Below, piece after piece: positions 24,931 to 33,916 of a stretch of DNA of 64,000 nt. Positions within the stretch are counted from its first letter, which is position 1, and every line of letters begins with the position of its first letter. The DNA is from an uncultured Eubacterium sp. (GTDB lineage: Bacteria; Bacillota_A; Clostridia; Lachnospirales; Lachnospiraceae), in assembly GCA_910589045.1 (NCBI GenBank), contig CAJUSH010000001.1:14201-78200 (forward strand), given 5' to 3'. The notes beneath the pieces were generated by a model. That model ran no database searches and was not told the origin of the DNA. It was given only the letters and a program-made list of their open reading frames with translations. The translations under genes were made by a program, and so were the position numbers.

Positions 24931-26223
24931 ATGGATCAGTATATCATTAAGGGTGGAAACCCTTTAGTTGGGGAAGTGGAGATCGGCGGCGCAAAGAATG
25001 CTGCGCTTGCGATTCTTGCCGCGTCGATTATGACGGATGAAACGGTTACGATCGATAACCTTCCGGATGTCCGGGATATCAACGTTCTTCTCGGGGCGAT
25101 TCAGGAGATCGGGGCGAGAGTGGACCGCGTGGATGCGCATACGGTGCGGATCAACGGGAGCAGTATCTGCGACATGAGCGTTGATTATGAATATATTAAG
25201 AAAATCCGTGCTTCCTACTATCTTTTGGGCGCACTGCTTGGCAAATATAAGAGGGCGCAGGTGGCACTGCCGGGGGGCTGCGATATCGGAAGCCGGCCCA
25301 TCGACCTGCACCTAAAGGGCTTCCGCGCGCTGGGCGCGAGTGTGGAGATTCAGCACGGCCTGATCACCGCCGGCACCGACCATCTGCGGGGAACCCATAT
25401 TTATCTCGACAAGGTTTCCGTGGGGGCTACCATCAATATCATGATGGCGGCAGCGATGGCGGAGGGAAAGACGATCATTGAGAATGCGGCGAAGGAGCCC
25501 CATGTCGTGGACGTGGCGAACTTCTTAAACAGCATGGGTGCGGGTATCCGCGGCGCGGGCACGGACGTCATCCGTATCGTGGGCGTGGAAAAGCTGCACA
25601 AGACCGAGTATGCGATCATCCCCGACCAGATCGAGGCCGGAACCTTTATGTTTGCGGCGGCGGCGACCCGGGGGGATATCACCGTAAAAAATGTGATCCC
25701 GAAGCACCTTGAGGCAACTACGGCGAAGCTTTTGGAGGTTGGCTGTGAGGTGGAGGAGTTTGACGACGCGGTGCGCGTGGTCTGCGCGAAGCCGATGCGG
25801 CACACCCAGGTGACGACACTGCCCTATCCCGGATTTCCTACGGATATGCAGCCGCAGATGTCCGTGATCCTGGGTATCGCGGAGGGCACGAGCACCGTGA
25901 CCGAGAGCATCTTCGAGAATCGCTTCCGGTATGTAGATGAGCTTACGCGTATGGGCGCAGATATTAAGGTGGAGAGCAACATCGCAATTATTGCAGGCGT
26001 GAACAAATATACGGGCGCGCGGGTGAGCGCACCGGATCTGCGGGCAGGCGCGGCGCTTGTCATCGCGGGGCTTGCTGCTGAGGGCGTGACGATTATAGAT
26101 GATATTCATTATATCGAGCGGGGTTATGAGCATTTTGAAGAAAAGCTGGCGAGCCTTGGGGCACAGATTGAGAAGGTCGGCTCCGAGAAGGAGCTGCAGA
26201 AGTTTAAGCTGAAGGTTTCGTGA
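24931..26223 (+). CDS. murA: UDP-N-acetylglucosamine 1-carboxyvinyltransferase
   Basis: Transfers enolpyruvate to UDP-GlcNAc, the first committed step of peptidoglycan synthesis and the target of fosfomycin. The 430 residues begin MDQYIIKGGNPLVGEVEIGGAKNA with the substrate-binding Lys-Asn pair at 22-23; the active-site loop is LPGGCDIGSRPIDLH with Cys117, so it should be fosfomycin-sensitive at the target level. EAGTFMFAAA, GFPTDMQPQM and DLRAGAALVIA are also present. ATG 24931 follows GAGGTG; the frame is open 12 codons further 5' but that part overlaps the -10 region. Many Firmicutes have two murA genes; which paralogue this is cannot be said. Confidence 0.95.
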   Translation: MDQYIIKGGNPLVGEVEIGGAKNAALAILAASIMTDETVTIDNLPDVRDINVLLGAIQEIGARVDRVDAHTVRINGSSICDMSVDYEYIKKIRASYYLLGALLGKYKRAQVALPGGCDIGSRPIDLHLKGFRALGASVEIQHGLITAGTDHLRGTHIYLDKVSVGATINIMMAAAMAEGKTIIENAAKEPHVVDVANFLNSMGAGIRGAGTDVIRIVGVEKLHKTEYAIIPDQIEAGTFMFAAAATRGDITVKNVIPKHLEATTAKLLEVGCEVEEFDDAVRVVCAKPMRHTQVTTLPYPGFPTDMQPQMSVILGIAEGTSTVTESIFENRFRYVDELTRMGADIKVESNIAIIAGVNKYTGARVSAPDLRAGAALVIAGLAAEGVTIIDDIHYIERGYEHFEEKLASLGAQIEKVGSEKELQKFKLKVS

Positions 26224-26240
26224 GGCCGGCATAAGCAGAA

Positions 26241-26282
26241 CAATATAAAAAAAGAATGCGTTTTTGCGCATTCTTTTTTTAT
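26241..26282. terminator. Bidirectional intrinsic terminator between convergent genes
   Basis: aaaaaaagaatgcg (26247-26260) and cgcattcttttttt (26267-26280) are perfect 14-base arms around a six-base loop. It serves murA and the convergent HD-GYP gene. Confidence 0.92.
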
Positions 26283-26301
26283 ATGTTAATATTTGAAAAA
26301 G

Positions 26302-27261
26302 CTATACGATAGACTGTATGTACAACGGCGACGCTGCAAGGTCGATGCAGGAGCCGTCGTTGAGCTGTACCAGCGGCTCGGAGAGCGCAGTCTGGTTGAG
26401 CAGGATAATCTTTGCCGCCCGCCCGTCGTTTAAGATAACACGGTTGTTCTGGTAGGTCGTGGCGATTCTCTGCAAAAACGTGAGCAGAAACTGCGTCTTA
26501 TACTTGTGGAAGCCGTCGCGCTCAAACTCCCGGATGACCTGGAAGGGGCATAAGGGTGCGCGGTATTTGCGGGCTGCGGTCATGGCATCGTACACGTCGG
26601 CGATCGCGATCACCATGGAAAACTCCTCGAGTGATGCAACGGTGGCTTTCTCGGGATATCCGGTACCGTCGCAGCGCTCATGGTGCTGCAGAGCGGCCTT
26701 CTTAATGCGTGAGTCGATGCTGAGATCACGGATCAGCTCATAGCCTGCACGGGGATGCCAGCGGATCATCTCGAACTCCTCGTCCGTGAGCTTTTCCTCC
26801 TTGTTCAAAACCTCCGGCGGAATTTTCAGCTTTCCGATATCATGCAGCAGGCCGGCGAGCACAAGCTGGTCAAGATCGTGCCGGCTCCACTTGAGCCATT
26901 TGCCGAGAATACGCGAGATCATCGCAACATTTAAGGAATGGGAGTAAACGCTGTCGTCAATCGATCGAAGATTATGCAGCATATCGAAATATTGGATAAC
27001 GGTCTGACCAGGGGTGATCAGGGATTTCACGCTCTGCAAAAGCGCATCGAGATCCAGGGGCTTATGGTCATTTACAAAGCCCTCCAGCTGATCCTTCAGG
27101 GTTTTTGTCGAAATCGTGGAATTTAAAGAATACTCCTGAAAGGATTTACTCCGTTTTACCTGCTGAGAGTAGGCAACCTCGTTTTTGGGTGTCGCTGGTG
27201 TCGGATTTTCTTTGACCTCCTGAGGTGCTCCCTCAGGTTTTTGTGTAGTCTGTGATATCAC
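26302..27261 (-). CDS. HD-GYP domain phosphohydrolase (probable c-di-GMP phosphodiesterase)
   Basis: A 319-residue cytoplasmic protein. The N-terminal 50 residues are polar and disordered-looking (TTQKPEGAPQEVKENPTPAT). The catalytic domain shows HD at 140-141 (LLHDIGKLKIP), HP at 169-170, HHE at 193-195 and the family-defining GYP at 201-203 (HERCDGTGYP), then IADVYDAMTA. This fits HD-GYP enzymes that hydrolyse cyclic di-GMP. The last 60 residues (NRVILNDGRAAKIILLNQ to IDLAAS) form a small extra beta domain, seen in related proteins as a PilZ-like or accessory segment. Its GGAGG lies upstream on the minus strand. It is single, convergent with murA and divergent from metK. Confidence 0.87.
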   Translation of the reverse strand: MISQTTQKPEGAPQEVKENPTPATPKNEVAYSQQVKRSKSFQEYSLNSTISTKTLKDQLEGFVNDHKPLDLDALLQSVKSLITPGQTVIQYFDMLHNLRSIDDSVYSHSLNVAMISRILGKWLKWSRHDLDQLVLAGLLHDIGKLKIPPEVLNKEEKLTDEEFEMIRWHPRAGYELIRDLSIDSRIKKAALQHHERCDGTGYPEKATVASLEEFSMVIAIADVYDAMTAARKYRAPLCPFQVIREFERDGFHKYKTQFLLTFLQRIATTYQNNRVILNDGRAAKIILLNQTALSEPLVQLNDGSCIDLAASPLYIQSIV

Positions 27262-27547
27262 TTGAACCTCCTTATTTGTCGATACAAAAGGCTCCTCCGA
27301 CAGGCATCAGGTGAAGCTTGTAAAACCGGACGCGGGGAATGGGCTGCTCTGTCGACCTTTACCGGCAGGAATGAGCTCCTGACCGTTTTTGTTTTAATAT
27401 GATGGGGCCGGCTGTAACCAAGCCTGACCGTAAGACCTGAATACTGATTTTCTTTTTTTCTTTATATTATCTGCGTAAAAAGAAAGTTTGTCAATGAAAA
27501 TCTAACCACTTTTCCTAAAATTTACAGTAATATCCGGTAAACATCTG

Positions 27548-27576
27548 TTGACATATGCCGATATATGGAGTATGGT
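27548..27576 (+). promoter_or_regulatory. Promoter of metK
   Basis: TTGACA (27548-27553), a 17-base spacer and TATGGT (27571-27576) lie about 90 bases before the SAM riboswitch. The rest of the 570-base gap between the HD-GYP gene and metK, from 27262 to 27547, is an AT-rich stretch with no other signal I can name. Confidence 0.65.
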
Positions 27577-27663
27577 AGAACCACTGGGATATATCAAATC
27601 CTGTAAAAAAATTTTTTGCTGCAATTCAGGGCAGCGAAAATACATATTGTTTTTTAATATTCC

Positions 27664-27756
27664 CTTATTCAGAGTGATGGAGATACATAGGATCTATGAA
27701 GTCACGGCAACCCCTGTATGGAAGGTGCCAACCTGAGCGAGCGATCGAACAATAAG
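27664..27756 (+). ncRNA. SAM-I (S-box) riboswitch
   Basis: The sequence has the S-box order: P1 5' strand cttatt, the kink-turn region cagagtgatggagatac, gatctatgaagtcacggcaacc, the aaggtgccaacct segment with the conserved AAGGTGC, and gagcgagcgatcgaac leading to P1 3' strand aataag. It binds S-adenosylmethionine and, when loaded, favours the terminator that follows. It lies directly upstream of metK, the gene for SAM synthesis, so this is feedback control. Confidence 0.92.
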
Positions 27757-27777
27757 AGGATTTGATATTGCAATCAG

Positions 27778-27810
27778 TCCGCTTATATTGTAGAAATAAG
27801 CGGATTTTTC
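27778..27810 (+). terminator. Riboswitch-controlled terminator before metK
   Basis: tccgcttat (27778-27786) pairs with ataagcgga (27796-27804), followed by ttttt. It sits between the SAM aptamer and the metK ribosome site (aggagg at 27817-27822). Confidence 0.9.
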
Positions 27811-27831
27811 ATTTCTAAGGAGGAATAAACG

Positions 27832-29016
27832 ATGGAAAAATTATTATTTACCTCGGAGTCGGTAACGGAGGGACATCCCGACAAGGTCTGCGACGCGGTA
27901 TCCGATGCTATTCTTGATGCCTGCATGGAGGCCGATCCCATGAGCCGCGTGGCGTGTGAGACGGCATGCTGTACCGGATTTGTGCTCGTGACCGGAGAGA
28001 TCACGACAAAGGCAAACCTGGATATACCGAAGCTTGTGCGTGAGACGGTCAATGAGATCGGCTACAATGACGCAAAGACAGGCTTTGACGGAAATACCTG
28101 TGCGGTTATGGTTGCACTGGATCAGCAGTCGGCAGATATCGCCATGGGCGTTGACAGGGCGCTGGAGGCAAAGAAGGGTGATCTGACAGACGAGCTCGAT
28201 ACCGGCGCAGGCGACCAGGGTATGATGTTTGGCTATGCGACGAACGAGACAAAGGAGTATATGCCCTATCCGATCTCGCTGGCACACAAGCTGGCGCTGC
28301 AGCTCACAAAGGTGCGCAAGGACGGCACGCTGCCCTACCTTCGTCCCGACGGAAAGTCACAGGTATCCGTAGAGTACGATGCGAACGGAAAGCCGGTGCG
28401 CCTGGAGGCGGTTGTGCTCTCCACACAGCACGACGATGACGTGACGCAGGAGCAGATCCATGAGGATATTAAAAAGTACGTATTCGATCCGGTTCTGCCC
28501 GGGGAGCTTGTGGATGATAAGACCAAGTTCTTTATCAACCCTACCGGGCGATTTGTAATCGGCGGACCGCACGGCGACGCGGGACTGACCGGACGCAAGA
28601 TCATCGTAGATACATACGGCGGCTATGCACGCCACGGCGGCGGTGCTTTCTCCGGAAAGGACTGCACAAAGGTAGACCGCTCCGCGGCTTATGCGGCGCG
28701 CTATGTGGCAAAGAACGTGGTTGCGGCAGGACTTGCCGACAAGTGTGAGATCCAGCTTTCCTATGCGATCGGCGTGGCACAGCCCACCTCCGTTATGGTC
28801 GACACGTTCGGCACCGGAAAGATCGCGGATGATAAGCTTGTGGAGATCGTGCGTGAGAACTTTGATCTGCGTCCCGCAGGGATCATCCGGATGCTGGATC
28901 TGCGCAGGCCGATCTACAGGCAGACCGCAGCGTACGGCCACTTCGGAAGAACCGACCTGGATCTGCCCTGGGAGGCTCTGGACAAGGTGGACGCGCTGAA
29001 AAAATATTTAGGCTAG
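27832..29016 (+). CDS. metK: S-adenosylmethionine synthetase
   Basis: Forms SAM from methionine and ATP. The 394 residues show FTSESVTEGHPDKVCDAVSDAILD (the ATP/metal end, cited here in pieces: EGHPDK and SDAILD), GAGDQGMMFGYA at about 125, the P-loop-like GGAFSGKDCTKVDRSAAYAARY, and the C-terminal GHFGR. Length is typical. It is controlled by the SAM-I riboswitch and terminator upstream. AGGAGG lies nine bases before the ATG. Confidence 0.97.
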   Translation: MEKLLFTSESVTEGHPDKVCDAVSDAILDACMEADPMSRVACETACCTGFVLVTGEITTKANLDIPKLVRETVNEIGYNDAKTGFDGNTCAVMVALDQQSADIAMGVDRALEAKKGDLTDELDTGAGDQGMMFGYATNETKEYMPYPISLAHKLALQLTKVRKDGTLPYLRPDGKSQVSVEYDANGKPVRLEAVVLSTQHDDDVTQEQIHEDIKKYVFDPVLPGELVDDKTKFFINPTGRFVIGGPHGDAGLTGRKIIVDTYGGYARHGGGAFSGKDCTKVDRSAAYAARYVAKNVVAAGLADKCEIQLSYAIGVAQPTSVMVDTFGTGKIADDKLVEIVRENFDLRPAGIIRMLDLRRPIYRQTAAYGHFGRTDLDLPWEALDKVDALKKYLG

Positions 29017-29216
29017 GACGATATGCTGCCGCCCGTTCTGGCAGCTGATAACCGGCCGCCGGTGAGCTGTTTGTTCCCGGACAGGGACTGTTAGAAAAAT
29101 GTCGGTGCTTTGCGGGGCTTTTTTGGCCCGGCAGACGCCGGGTTTCTGGCAAAGTGAGGTCCTTGTCCGGAATGAGCACGCACCGGCGGCGCGGCATTTT
29201 AAGGAGATATACGACT

Positions 29217-30722
29217 ATGAAACAGCGGACCCGGCTCCTGATCGCCTTCTGTACGATCATATTTGTCCCGATCGTTCTGGTGTGGGTGGCGTTTTGCAGC
29301 TTCCGTCATATTCAGATGAAGGAGCTGCAGGAAAATTACGGCATTGAGGCGACCGATTACACGTATCTTTTAAATACGGTACAGCTTTTAAACCGTTACA
29401 CGGAGGAGGATTTTGAAGCGCTGGTGGAGATGGCAGATAAAAATCCCGAGCAGCTTGAGAATGTGGCCTACCTGCGGGAGGTGGACGATGCGCTTGCCGA
29501 AAAAAATTCGTTTCTGCTCGTGCGCAAAGGCGAGGAAATTTATTTCCTGGGCGGTGCGAAGGATTATTTTGTGCCGGAGTATCTGCCGGAATATAAGGGC
29601 GAAAACAGCATTGAGAACTGGGGCGCTTACATTGACAACGCGGATCATGCCCTGATTAAGCAGATCGATTTCCTTTTTTCGGACGGGGCCGAGGGCAGCG
29701 CCTTCATTATCAGCAATGTACAGGAAATGATACCGGAGCTCAAGGACATGATCGTCGACATGCTGATTTCGGTCGTTCTGATCCTGGTGTTTACCGCCAG
29801 CATGATGGCGATCTGGATTTACAGCAGTATGATCGGACCGATCCGGCGCCTGCAGCTGGCGACAAAAAATATCATGGAGGACAATCTTGACTTTACCATC
29901 GAGGCGGAGGCGAACGACGAGATCGGGGAGCTGTGCCAGAATTTTGAGGAGATGCGCAAGCGTCTGAAGGAATTTTCCGAGGAACGGCTGAATAATGAGC
30001 GGCAGAACCGGGAGCTGATCAGCAATATCTCCCATGATCTGAAAACGCCGCTGACTGCGGTGAGGGGTTATGTGGAGGGACTGATCGACGGGGTGGCAGA
30101 CACACCGGAAAAGATGGATCATTATATTAAAACAATATATAATAAAACGAACGAAATGACCCGTCTTGTGAACGAGCTGACGCTTTATTCGCAGATTAAC
30201 ACAAACCGCATCCCGTATAACTTTAACAAGATCAATGTGGCGGACTACTTTAATGACTGTGCGGAGGAGCTGTCCATGGAGCTTGAGCCGAAGAATATCG
30301 GGCTTCAGTACATGAATTTTGTGACGGATGATGTTATGATTATTGCGGATCCGGAGCAGATGAGGCGCGTGATCGGCAACATCATCAACAACACGGTGAA
30401 GTATCTGGATAAGCCCCACGGGCGGATCAACCTGCGCATCAAGGATGTGGGGGACTTTATTCAGGTTGAGATTGAGGATAACGGGATCGGCATCGCGGCA
30501 AAGGATCTGCCCTACATCTTTGACCGCTTTTACCGGACGGATGCGTCGCGCAATTCCGCTACAGGCGGAAGCGGCATCGGGCTGTCCATTGTGAAAAAAA
30601 TTATAGAGGACCACGGGGGAAAAATCTGGGCGACCTCAAAGGAGGGCATCGGAACGGTTATGTATTTTGTGATCCGAAAATACCAGGTGGCAGAGCCGGA
30701 GATATCGGGTGAGGAAACATAG
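29217..30722 (+). CDS. Membrane sensor histidine kinase (HAMP-HisKA-HATPase)
   Basis: A 501-residue kinase: first membrane segment at about 7-27 (LLIAFCTIIFVPIVLVWVAF), an extracellular region of about 150 residues without a recognised fold, a second membrane segment at about 180-205 (IVDMLISVVLILVFTASMMA), HAMP, then a HisKA box ISNISHDLKTPLTAVRGY with the phospho-His at about 274. The ATPase has NxxxNTVKY, DNGIGI, FDRFYRTD and GGSGIGLSIVKKI. ATG 29217 follows AAGGAG; the frame's earlier possible start lacks one. The stimulus is unknown. The response regulator gene follows after a structured 208-base gap. Confidence 0.92.
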   Translation: MKQRTRLLIAFCTIIFVPIVLVWVAFCSFRHIQMKELQENYGIEATDYTYLLNTVQLLNRYTEEDFEALVEMADKNPEQLENVAYLREVDDALAEKNSFLLVRKGEEIYFLGGAKDYFVPEYLPEYKGENSIENWGAYIDNADHALIKQIDFLFSDGAEGSAFIISNVQEMIPELKDMIVDMLISVVLILVFTASMMAIWIYSSMIGPIRRLQLATKNIMEDNLDFTIEAEANDEIGELCQNFEEMRKRLKEFSEERLNNERQNRELISNISHDLKTPLTAVRGYVEGLIDGVADTPEKMDHYIKTIYNKTNEMTRLVNELTLYSQINTNRIPYNFNKINVADYFNDCAEELSMELEPKNIGLQYMNFVTDDVMIIADPEQMRRVIGNIINNTVKYLDKPHGRINLRIKDVGDFIQVEIEDNGIGIAAKDLPYIFDRFYRTDASRNSATGGSGIGLSIVKKIIEDHGGKIWATSKEGIGTVMYFVIRKYQVAEPEISGEET

Positions 30723-30809
30723 TACCCCGGCAGGCGGAAAAACGTTACTTTTCACGGGGCAGGAATGCGCATTTACTGCGCAGTCTGTAAGAACATGATT
30801 CAGGTGTGA

Positions 30810-30889
30810 GGGGCGATTTTTGCGAGGCAAAACTCTGAATATCGCCCCGAATCGTTACTATGAGCGGCTCCCGAGCCGTGAATAGTAAC
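30810..30889 (+). repeat. Two adjacent inverted repeats between kinase and regulator genes
   Basis: ggggcgat (30810-30817) pairs with atcgcccc (30841-30848). Directly after, gttactat (30854-30861) pairs with atagtaac (30882-30889), and its inner loop has a cggct/gccg stem. No T run follows, so these look like mRNA processing or stability elements, or a dispersed palindromic repeat, not a terminator. Confidence 0.6.
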
Positions 30890-30930
30890 GGAAAAACCAG
30901 GCAGCAGGGGGTTTGAAAGGGAGGCAGAAG

Positions 30931-31620
30931 ATGAAGCGGATACTGATCATAGAGGACGAGACGTCCATTGCGGAGCTGGAGAAGGACTATCTGGAGCTGA
31001 GCAACTTCGCGGTTGAGATTGAGGAAAACGGAAAAGAGGGCTTAAAGCGGGCATTACAGGAAAATTTCGATATGTTTATTCTTGATTTAATGTTGCCGGA
31101 TATGGATGGATTTGACATTTGCCGGGAGATCCGGCACGAGAAGAATGTGCCGATCCTGATGGTGTCGGCGAAGAAGGATGATATCGATAAAATCCGCGGT
31201 CTTGGTCTTGGAGCGGATGATTACATCACAAAACCGTTTTCGCCGAGCGAGCTGGTTGCGCGGGTGAAGGCGCATTTGGCACGTTATGAGACGTTGACGG
31301 CACCGGAACAGGTGAAAAGTCAGGAGATCAAGATCCGCGGCATTCGGATCGACAAGGCGGCGCGGCGCGTATGGATCAATGATGAGGAAAAAGCATTTAC
31401 ATCCAGAGAATTTGATCTGCTCACATTCTTGGCGGAAAATCCAAATCGGGTCTTTTCAAAAGAGGAATTATTTAGTACAATTTGGGAAATGGCACCCGAA
31501 GGAGATATTGCAACGGTTACGGTGCATATTAAGAAGATACGGGAAAAGATCGAGTATAATACAGCCAAGCCGCAGTATATTGAGACGATCTGGGGTGTCG
31601 GTTACCGGTTCAAGCTTTAG
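30931..31620 (+). CDS. OmpR-family response regulator
   Basis: A 229-residue regulator with a receiver domain, phospho-acceptor Asp52 in FILDLMLPDMDG, acidic pair at 9-10 (EDE), switch Thr/Ser at about 82 (MVSAKK) and Lys in TKPFSPSELVARVKAHL. The C-terminal winged helix contains FTSREFDLLTFLAENPNRVFSKEELF and ends VHIKKIREKIEYNTAKPQYIETIWGVGYRFKL-like sequence (cited in pieces: HIKKIREKI, IETIWGVGYRF). It follows the kinase gene and is the likely partner. GGGAGG precedes ATG 30931. Targets are unknown. Confidence 0.93.
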   Translation: MKRILIIEDETSIAELEKDYLELSNFAVEIEENGKEGLKRALQENFDMFILDLMLPDMDGFDICREIRHEKNVPILMVSAKKDDIDKIRGLGLGADDYITKPFSPSELVARVKAHLARYETLTAPEQVKSQEIKIRGIRIDKAARRVWINDEEKAFTSREFDLLTFLAENPNRVFSKEELFSTIWEMAPEGDIATVTVHIKKIREKIEYNTAKPQYIETIWGVGYRFKL

Positions 31621-31638
31621 CATACAGGAGAACAGAGG

Positions 31639-32001
31639 ATGAAAACAATACTGGTTGTGGATGATGACAAATTAAATCTGAACAGTGCGATGAAAATTTT
31701 ATCACCGGCCTATAAGGTGGTTCCAATGACCTCTGGTAAAACAGCGTTAAGCTACCTCTCGAAAAATATTCCGGATTTAATTTTGCTGGATATTCTTATG
31801 CCGGAGATGGACGGCTTCGAGGTGATGAAGGAGATCCGCGCCAATCAGGCGTGGGCGGATATCCCGGTTATTTTCCTGACCGGGGACGTCAGCCCCCAGA
31901 CGTGCGCGAAGGGCGGCGCGCTTGGTGTGACGGGCTTTATGGCAAAGCCTTTGGAGGCGGAGCGCATGATCTCGGGCATAGAAGCAGTGATCGGGAAGTA
32001 G
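31639..32001 (+). CDS. Stand-alone CheY-like receiver protein
   Basis: A 120-residue receiver domain without an output domain. The acid cluster DDD (8-10), Asp51 in LILLDILMPEMDG, Thr in FLTGD and Lys in GFMAKP are all present, so it should be phosphorylatable. It lies 18 bases after the OmpR-type regulator, so it is almost certainly co-transcribed with the kinase-regulator pair. It could be a phosphate sink or a second output that acts by protein contact. CheY of chemotaxis is a less likely identity, as no che gene is adjacent; the region around Asp51 is close to the receiver of hybrid kinases. Confidence 0.88.
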   Translation: MKTILVVDDDKLNLNSAMKILSPAYKVVPMTSGKTALSYLSKNIPDLILLDILMPEMDGFEVMKEIRANQAWADIPVIFLTGDVSPQTCAKGGALGVTGFMAKPLEAERMISGIEAVIGK

Positions 32002-32061
32002 CCGGAAAGTCAGGATGGAACTACCAGCCATAATTTCGTTTATGCCGCAGATACTAGGGGC

Positions 32062-33168
32062 ATGAGTGAACGAAATCGGAACCGGGATATTTTCAAATGT
32101 TTTCAATGGATCAGACTGATAGGGATTACCCTGGGCGTGTATGTGACGATGGAGTATGTACTGCCGGTGGTATTCCCTTTTTGTATGGGCCTTATCGTGG
32201 CAATGCTGCTTTTTCCCCTGCGGAAATGGCTGGAGCGCAGGCTGCACGTCAAGCGGGAGCTTGCGGGCTTTCTGGCGCTGTTTACGGGGATCTGCATAGT
32301 GCTTCTGATTGCTTTCGGCGTGGGCTATCTCCTGTTTTCCTGCGGGAGCTACGCCGGCAGGTGCGGGCTGCCGGACCTTATGCTCTCCCGGGGGCGTATC
32401 ATCTGGGATACATGCTGTGACCGCCTGCACGATATGACGGGCCGCTGGGTGATGGAGCCGGAGGATTACACGGTGCTTGTGCACACGATGCAGGAGCGCA
32501 GCTTCCGGTTTGACCCGGGCACGTTTGCCGCAAACTGGAAGGATGTAAGCGGTCAGACACTGAAAACCCTGGCGTGCATTTTGGTGGCGGTTGTGAGCGG
32601 TCTGCTCATGCTGAACGAGTTCGAGGAGCTGAAGGAAAACCTTAGGAATGCATTGGGCGGTCTGTTTCACGAGGGCTTTGGGCTGAAGGTGCGCGAGGCG
32701 GGCTGGATGTACGTGAAGGCACAGGGCATCATCATGCTGACGATTACCTGCCTGTGCGTGCTTGGCCTGCTGGCGGCAGGGGAGCGCTACTGGCTCGTCG
32801 TCGGTGCGGCGATCGGCATCTGCGACGCGCTGCCGTTTCTTGGGACGGGCATCTGCTTTTTGCCCTGGGCGCTGTGGCGGCTGTTAAACGGGCGCTACGT
32901 GACGGCGGTGTGGTTTGTGGCGCTTTATTTTATAACGAGCTTTACGAGACAGACAATGGAGCCGAAGCTCATCGGAAAGCGGATCGGCGTGCCGCCCCTT
33001 GCCGTGCTCATCAGCGTTTATATCGGCGTTAAGGTGTTTTCAAGGGCAGGGTTTTTACTGGGGCCGATCAGTGCGTTTTTGATCTGGCAGATTTATAACG
33101 ATACCACAGCAAAGGAGGATATGCATGCGAATGACACAGGCGCAAATCGAGCCGATGATCCGGTTTGA
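32062..33168 (+). CDS. AI-2E family membrane protein, YtvI-like
   Basis: A 368-residue integral membrane protein with about seven to eight helices: paired N-terminal helices with IGITLGVYVTMEYVLPVVFPF, CMGLIVAMLLFPLRKWLERR, then FLALFTGICIVLLIAFGVGY. The C-terminal half has the family helices ALFYFITSFTRQTMEPKLIGKRIG-like sequence (in pieces: YFITSFTRQTMEPKLIG) and PPLAVLISVYIGVKVF. In Bacillus, YtvI is a sporulation membrane protein of this family; other members export peptides or signalling molecules. The role here is inferred only at family level. The stop overlaps the start of the next gene by 44 bases. Confidence 0.85.
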   Translation: MSERNRNRDIFKCFQWIRLIGITLGVYVTMEYVLPVVFPFCMGLIVAMLLFPLRKWLERRLHVKRELAGFLALFTGICIVLLIAFGVGYLLFSCGSYAGRCGLPDLMLSRGRIIWDTCCDRLHDMTGRWVMEPEDYTVLVHTMQERSFRFDPGTFAANWKDVSGQTLKTLACILVAVVSGLLMLNEFEELKENLRNALGGLFHEGFGLKVREAGWMYVKAQGIIMLTITCLCVLGLLAAGERYWLVVGAAIGICDALPFLGTGICFLPWALWRLLNGRYVTAVWFVALYFITSFTRQTMEPKLIGKRIGVPPLAVLISVYIGVKVFSRAGFLLGPISAFLIWQIYNDTTAKEDMHANDTGANRADDPV

Positions 33169-33892
33169 GGATGAAGCAGTGCTGGTTGTCCATAAGCCGC
33201 CGTTTCTGGCGGTTGAGACAAAAAATCCGAGGCAGCAGGATCTGGTAAGCCTGCTGAAAAACCGCAGTGCCATGCACGCCGCGGCGCCGTATGTCGGGCT
33301 TGTCCACCGGTTAGACCAGCCGGTGGAGGGCCTTTTGGTGCTGGCGAAAACCCCCGGGGCGGCGCGGACGCTTAGCGCCGGGCTCGCAGGGGGAGGCTTT
33401 ACGAAGGAGTATCTTGCGGTTGTGCATGGGGTGATGCCGGAGACGGGGACACTCGTACATACGCTTAAGAAGGACGGGAGGAGAAACTGCTCGCGGGTCG
33501 TCTGCGCGGGGATGCCCGGCGGGAAGGAGGCGCGGCTTTCCTATGAGCGGCTTGCGGTGAAGGACGAAAAAAGCCTGCTTTTGATCCGGCTGGATACGGG
33601 CAGGCATCATCAGATCCGCGTGCAGCTTGCGGCGTCCGGGCATCCGCTCTGCGGCGATGAAAAGTACGGCGCGCGGGCGGCGGAAATCAAAGGGAGTGTG
33701 CGTCTCGTGGCGGATGGCATACAAAAAATTCCCCCTGCACTCTGCAGCTTTTGTCTCGCCTTTGTGCACCCAAAAAGGGGTGTGCGGATGGAATTTTGCG
33801 AAAAACCCGCGGGTGCGGGCTTCTCACTGTTTCCCGGAGAGATTGAAAGTTGGATTGCAGAGTACAGGGAGAATAATTCAAATATTATATGA
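33125..33892 (+). CDS. RluA-family pseudouridine synthase
   Basis: A 255-residue enzyme that isomerises uridine in rRNA or tRNA. The catalytic motif HRLDQPVEGLLVLAKT carries the catalytic Asp (here VHRLDQ, at about residue 62), followed by KEYLAVVHG and the RHHQIRVQLAASGHPLCGDEKYGA block. No S4 domain is seen, so it is a short RluA/RluD-type enzyme whose substrate cannot be told. AAGGAGG at 33112-33118 precedes the ATG, which lies within the upstream membrane-protein gene. The sequence after it is AT-rich with no clear terminator. Confidence 0.9.
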   Translation: MRMTQAQIEPMIRFEDEAVLVVHKPPFLAVETKNPRQQDLVSLLKNRSAMHAAAPYVGLVHRLDQPVEGLLVLAKTPGAARTLSAGLAGGGFTKEYLAVVHGVMPETGTLVHTLKKDGRRNCSRVVCAGMPGGKEARLSYERLAVKDEKSLLLIRLDTGRHHQIRVQLAASGHPLCGDEKYGARAAEIKGSVRLVADGIQKIPPALCSFCLAFVHPKRGVRMEFCEKPAGAGFSLFPGEIESWIAEYRENNSNII

Positions 33893-33916
33893 TCATTTAA
33901 TTATATTAAATTGTGG

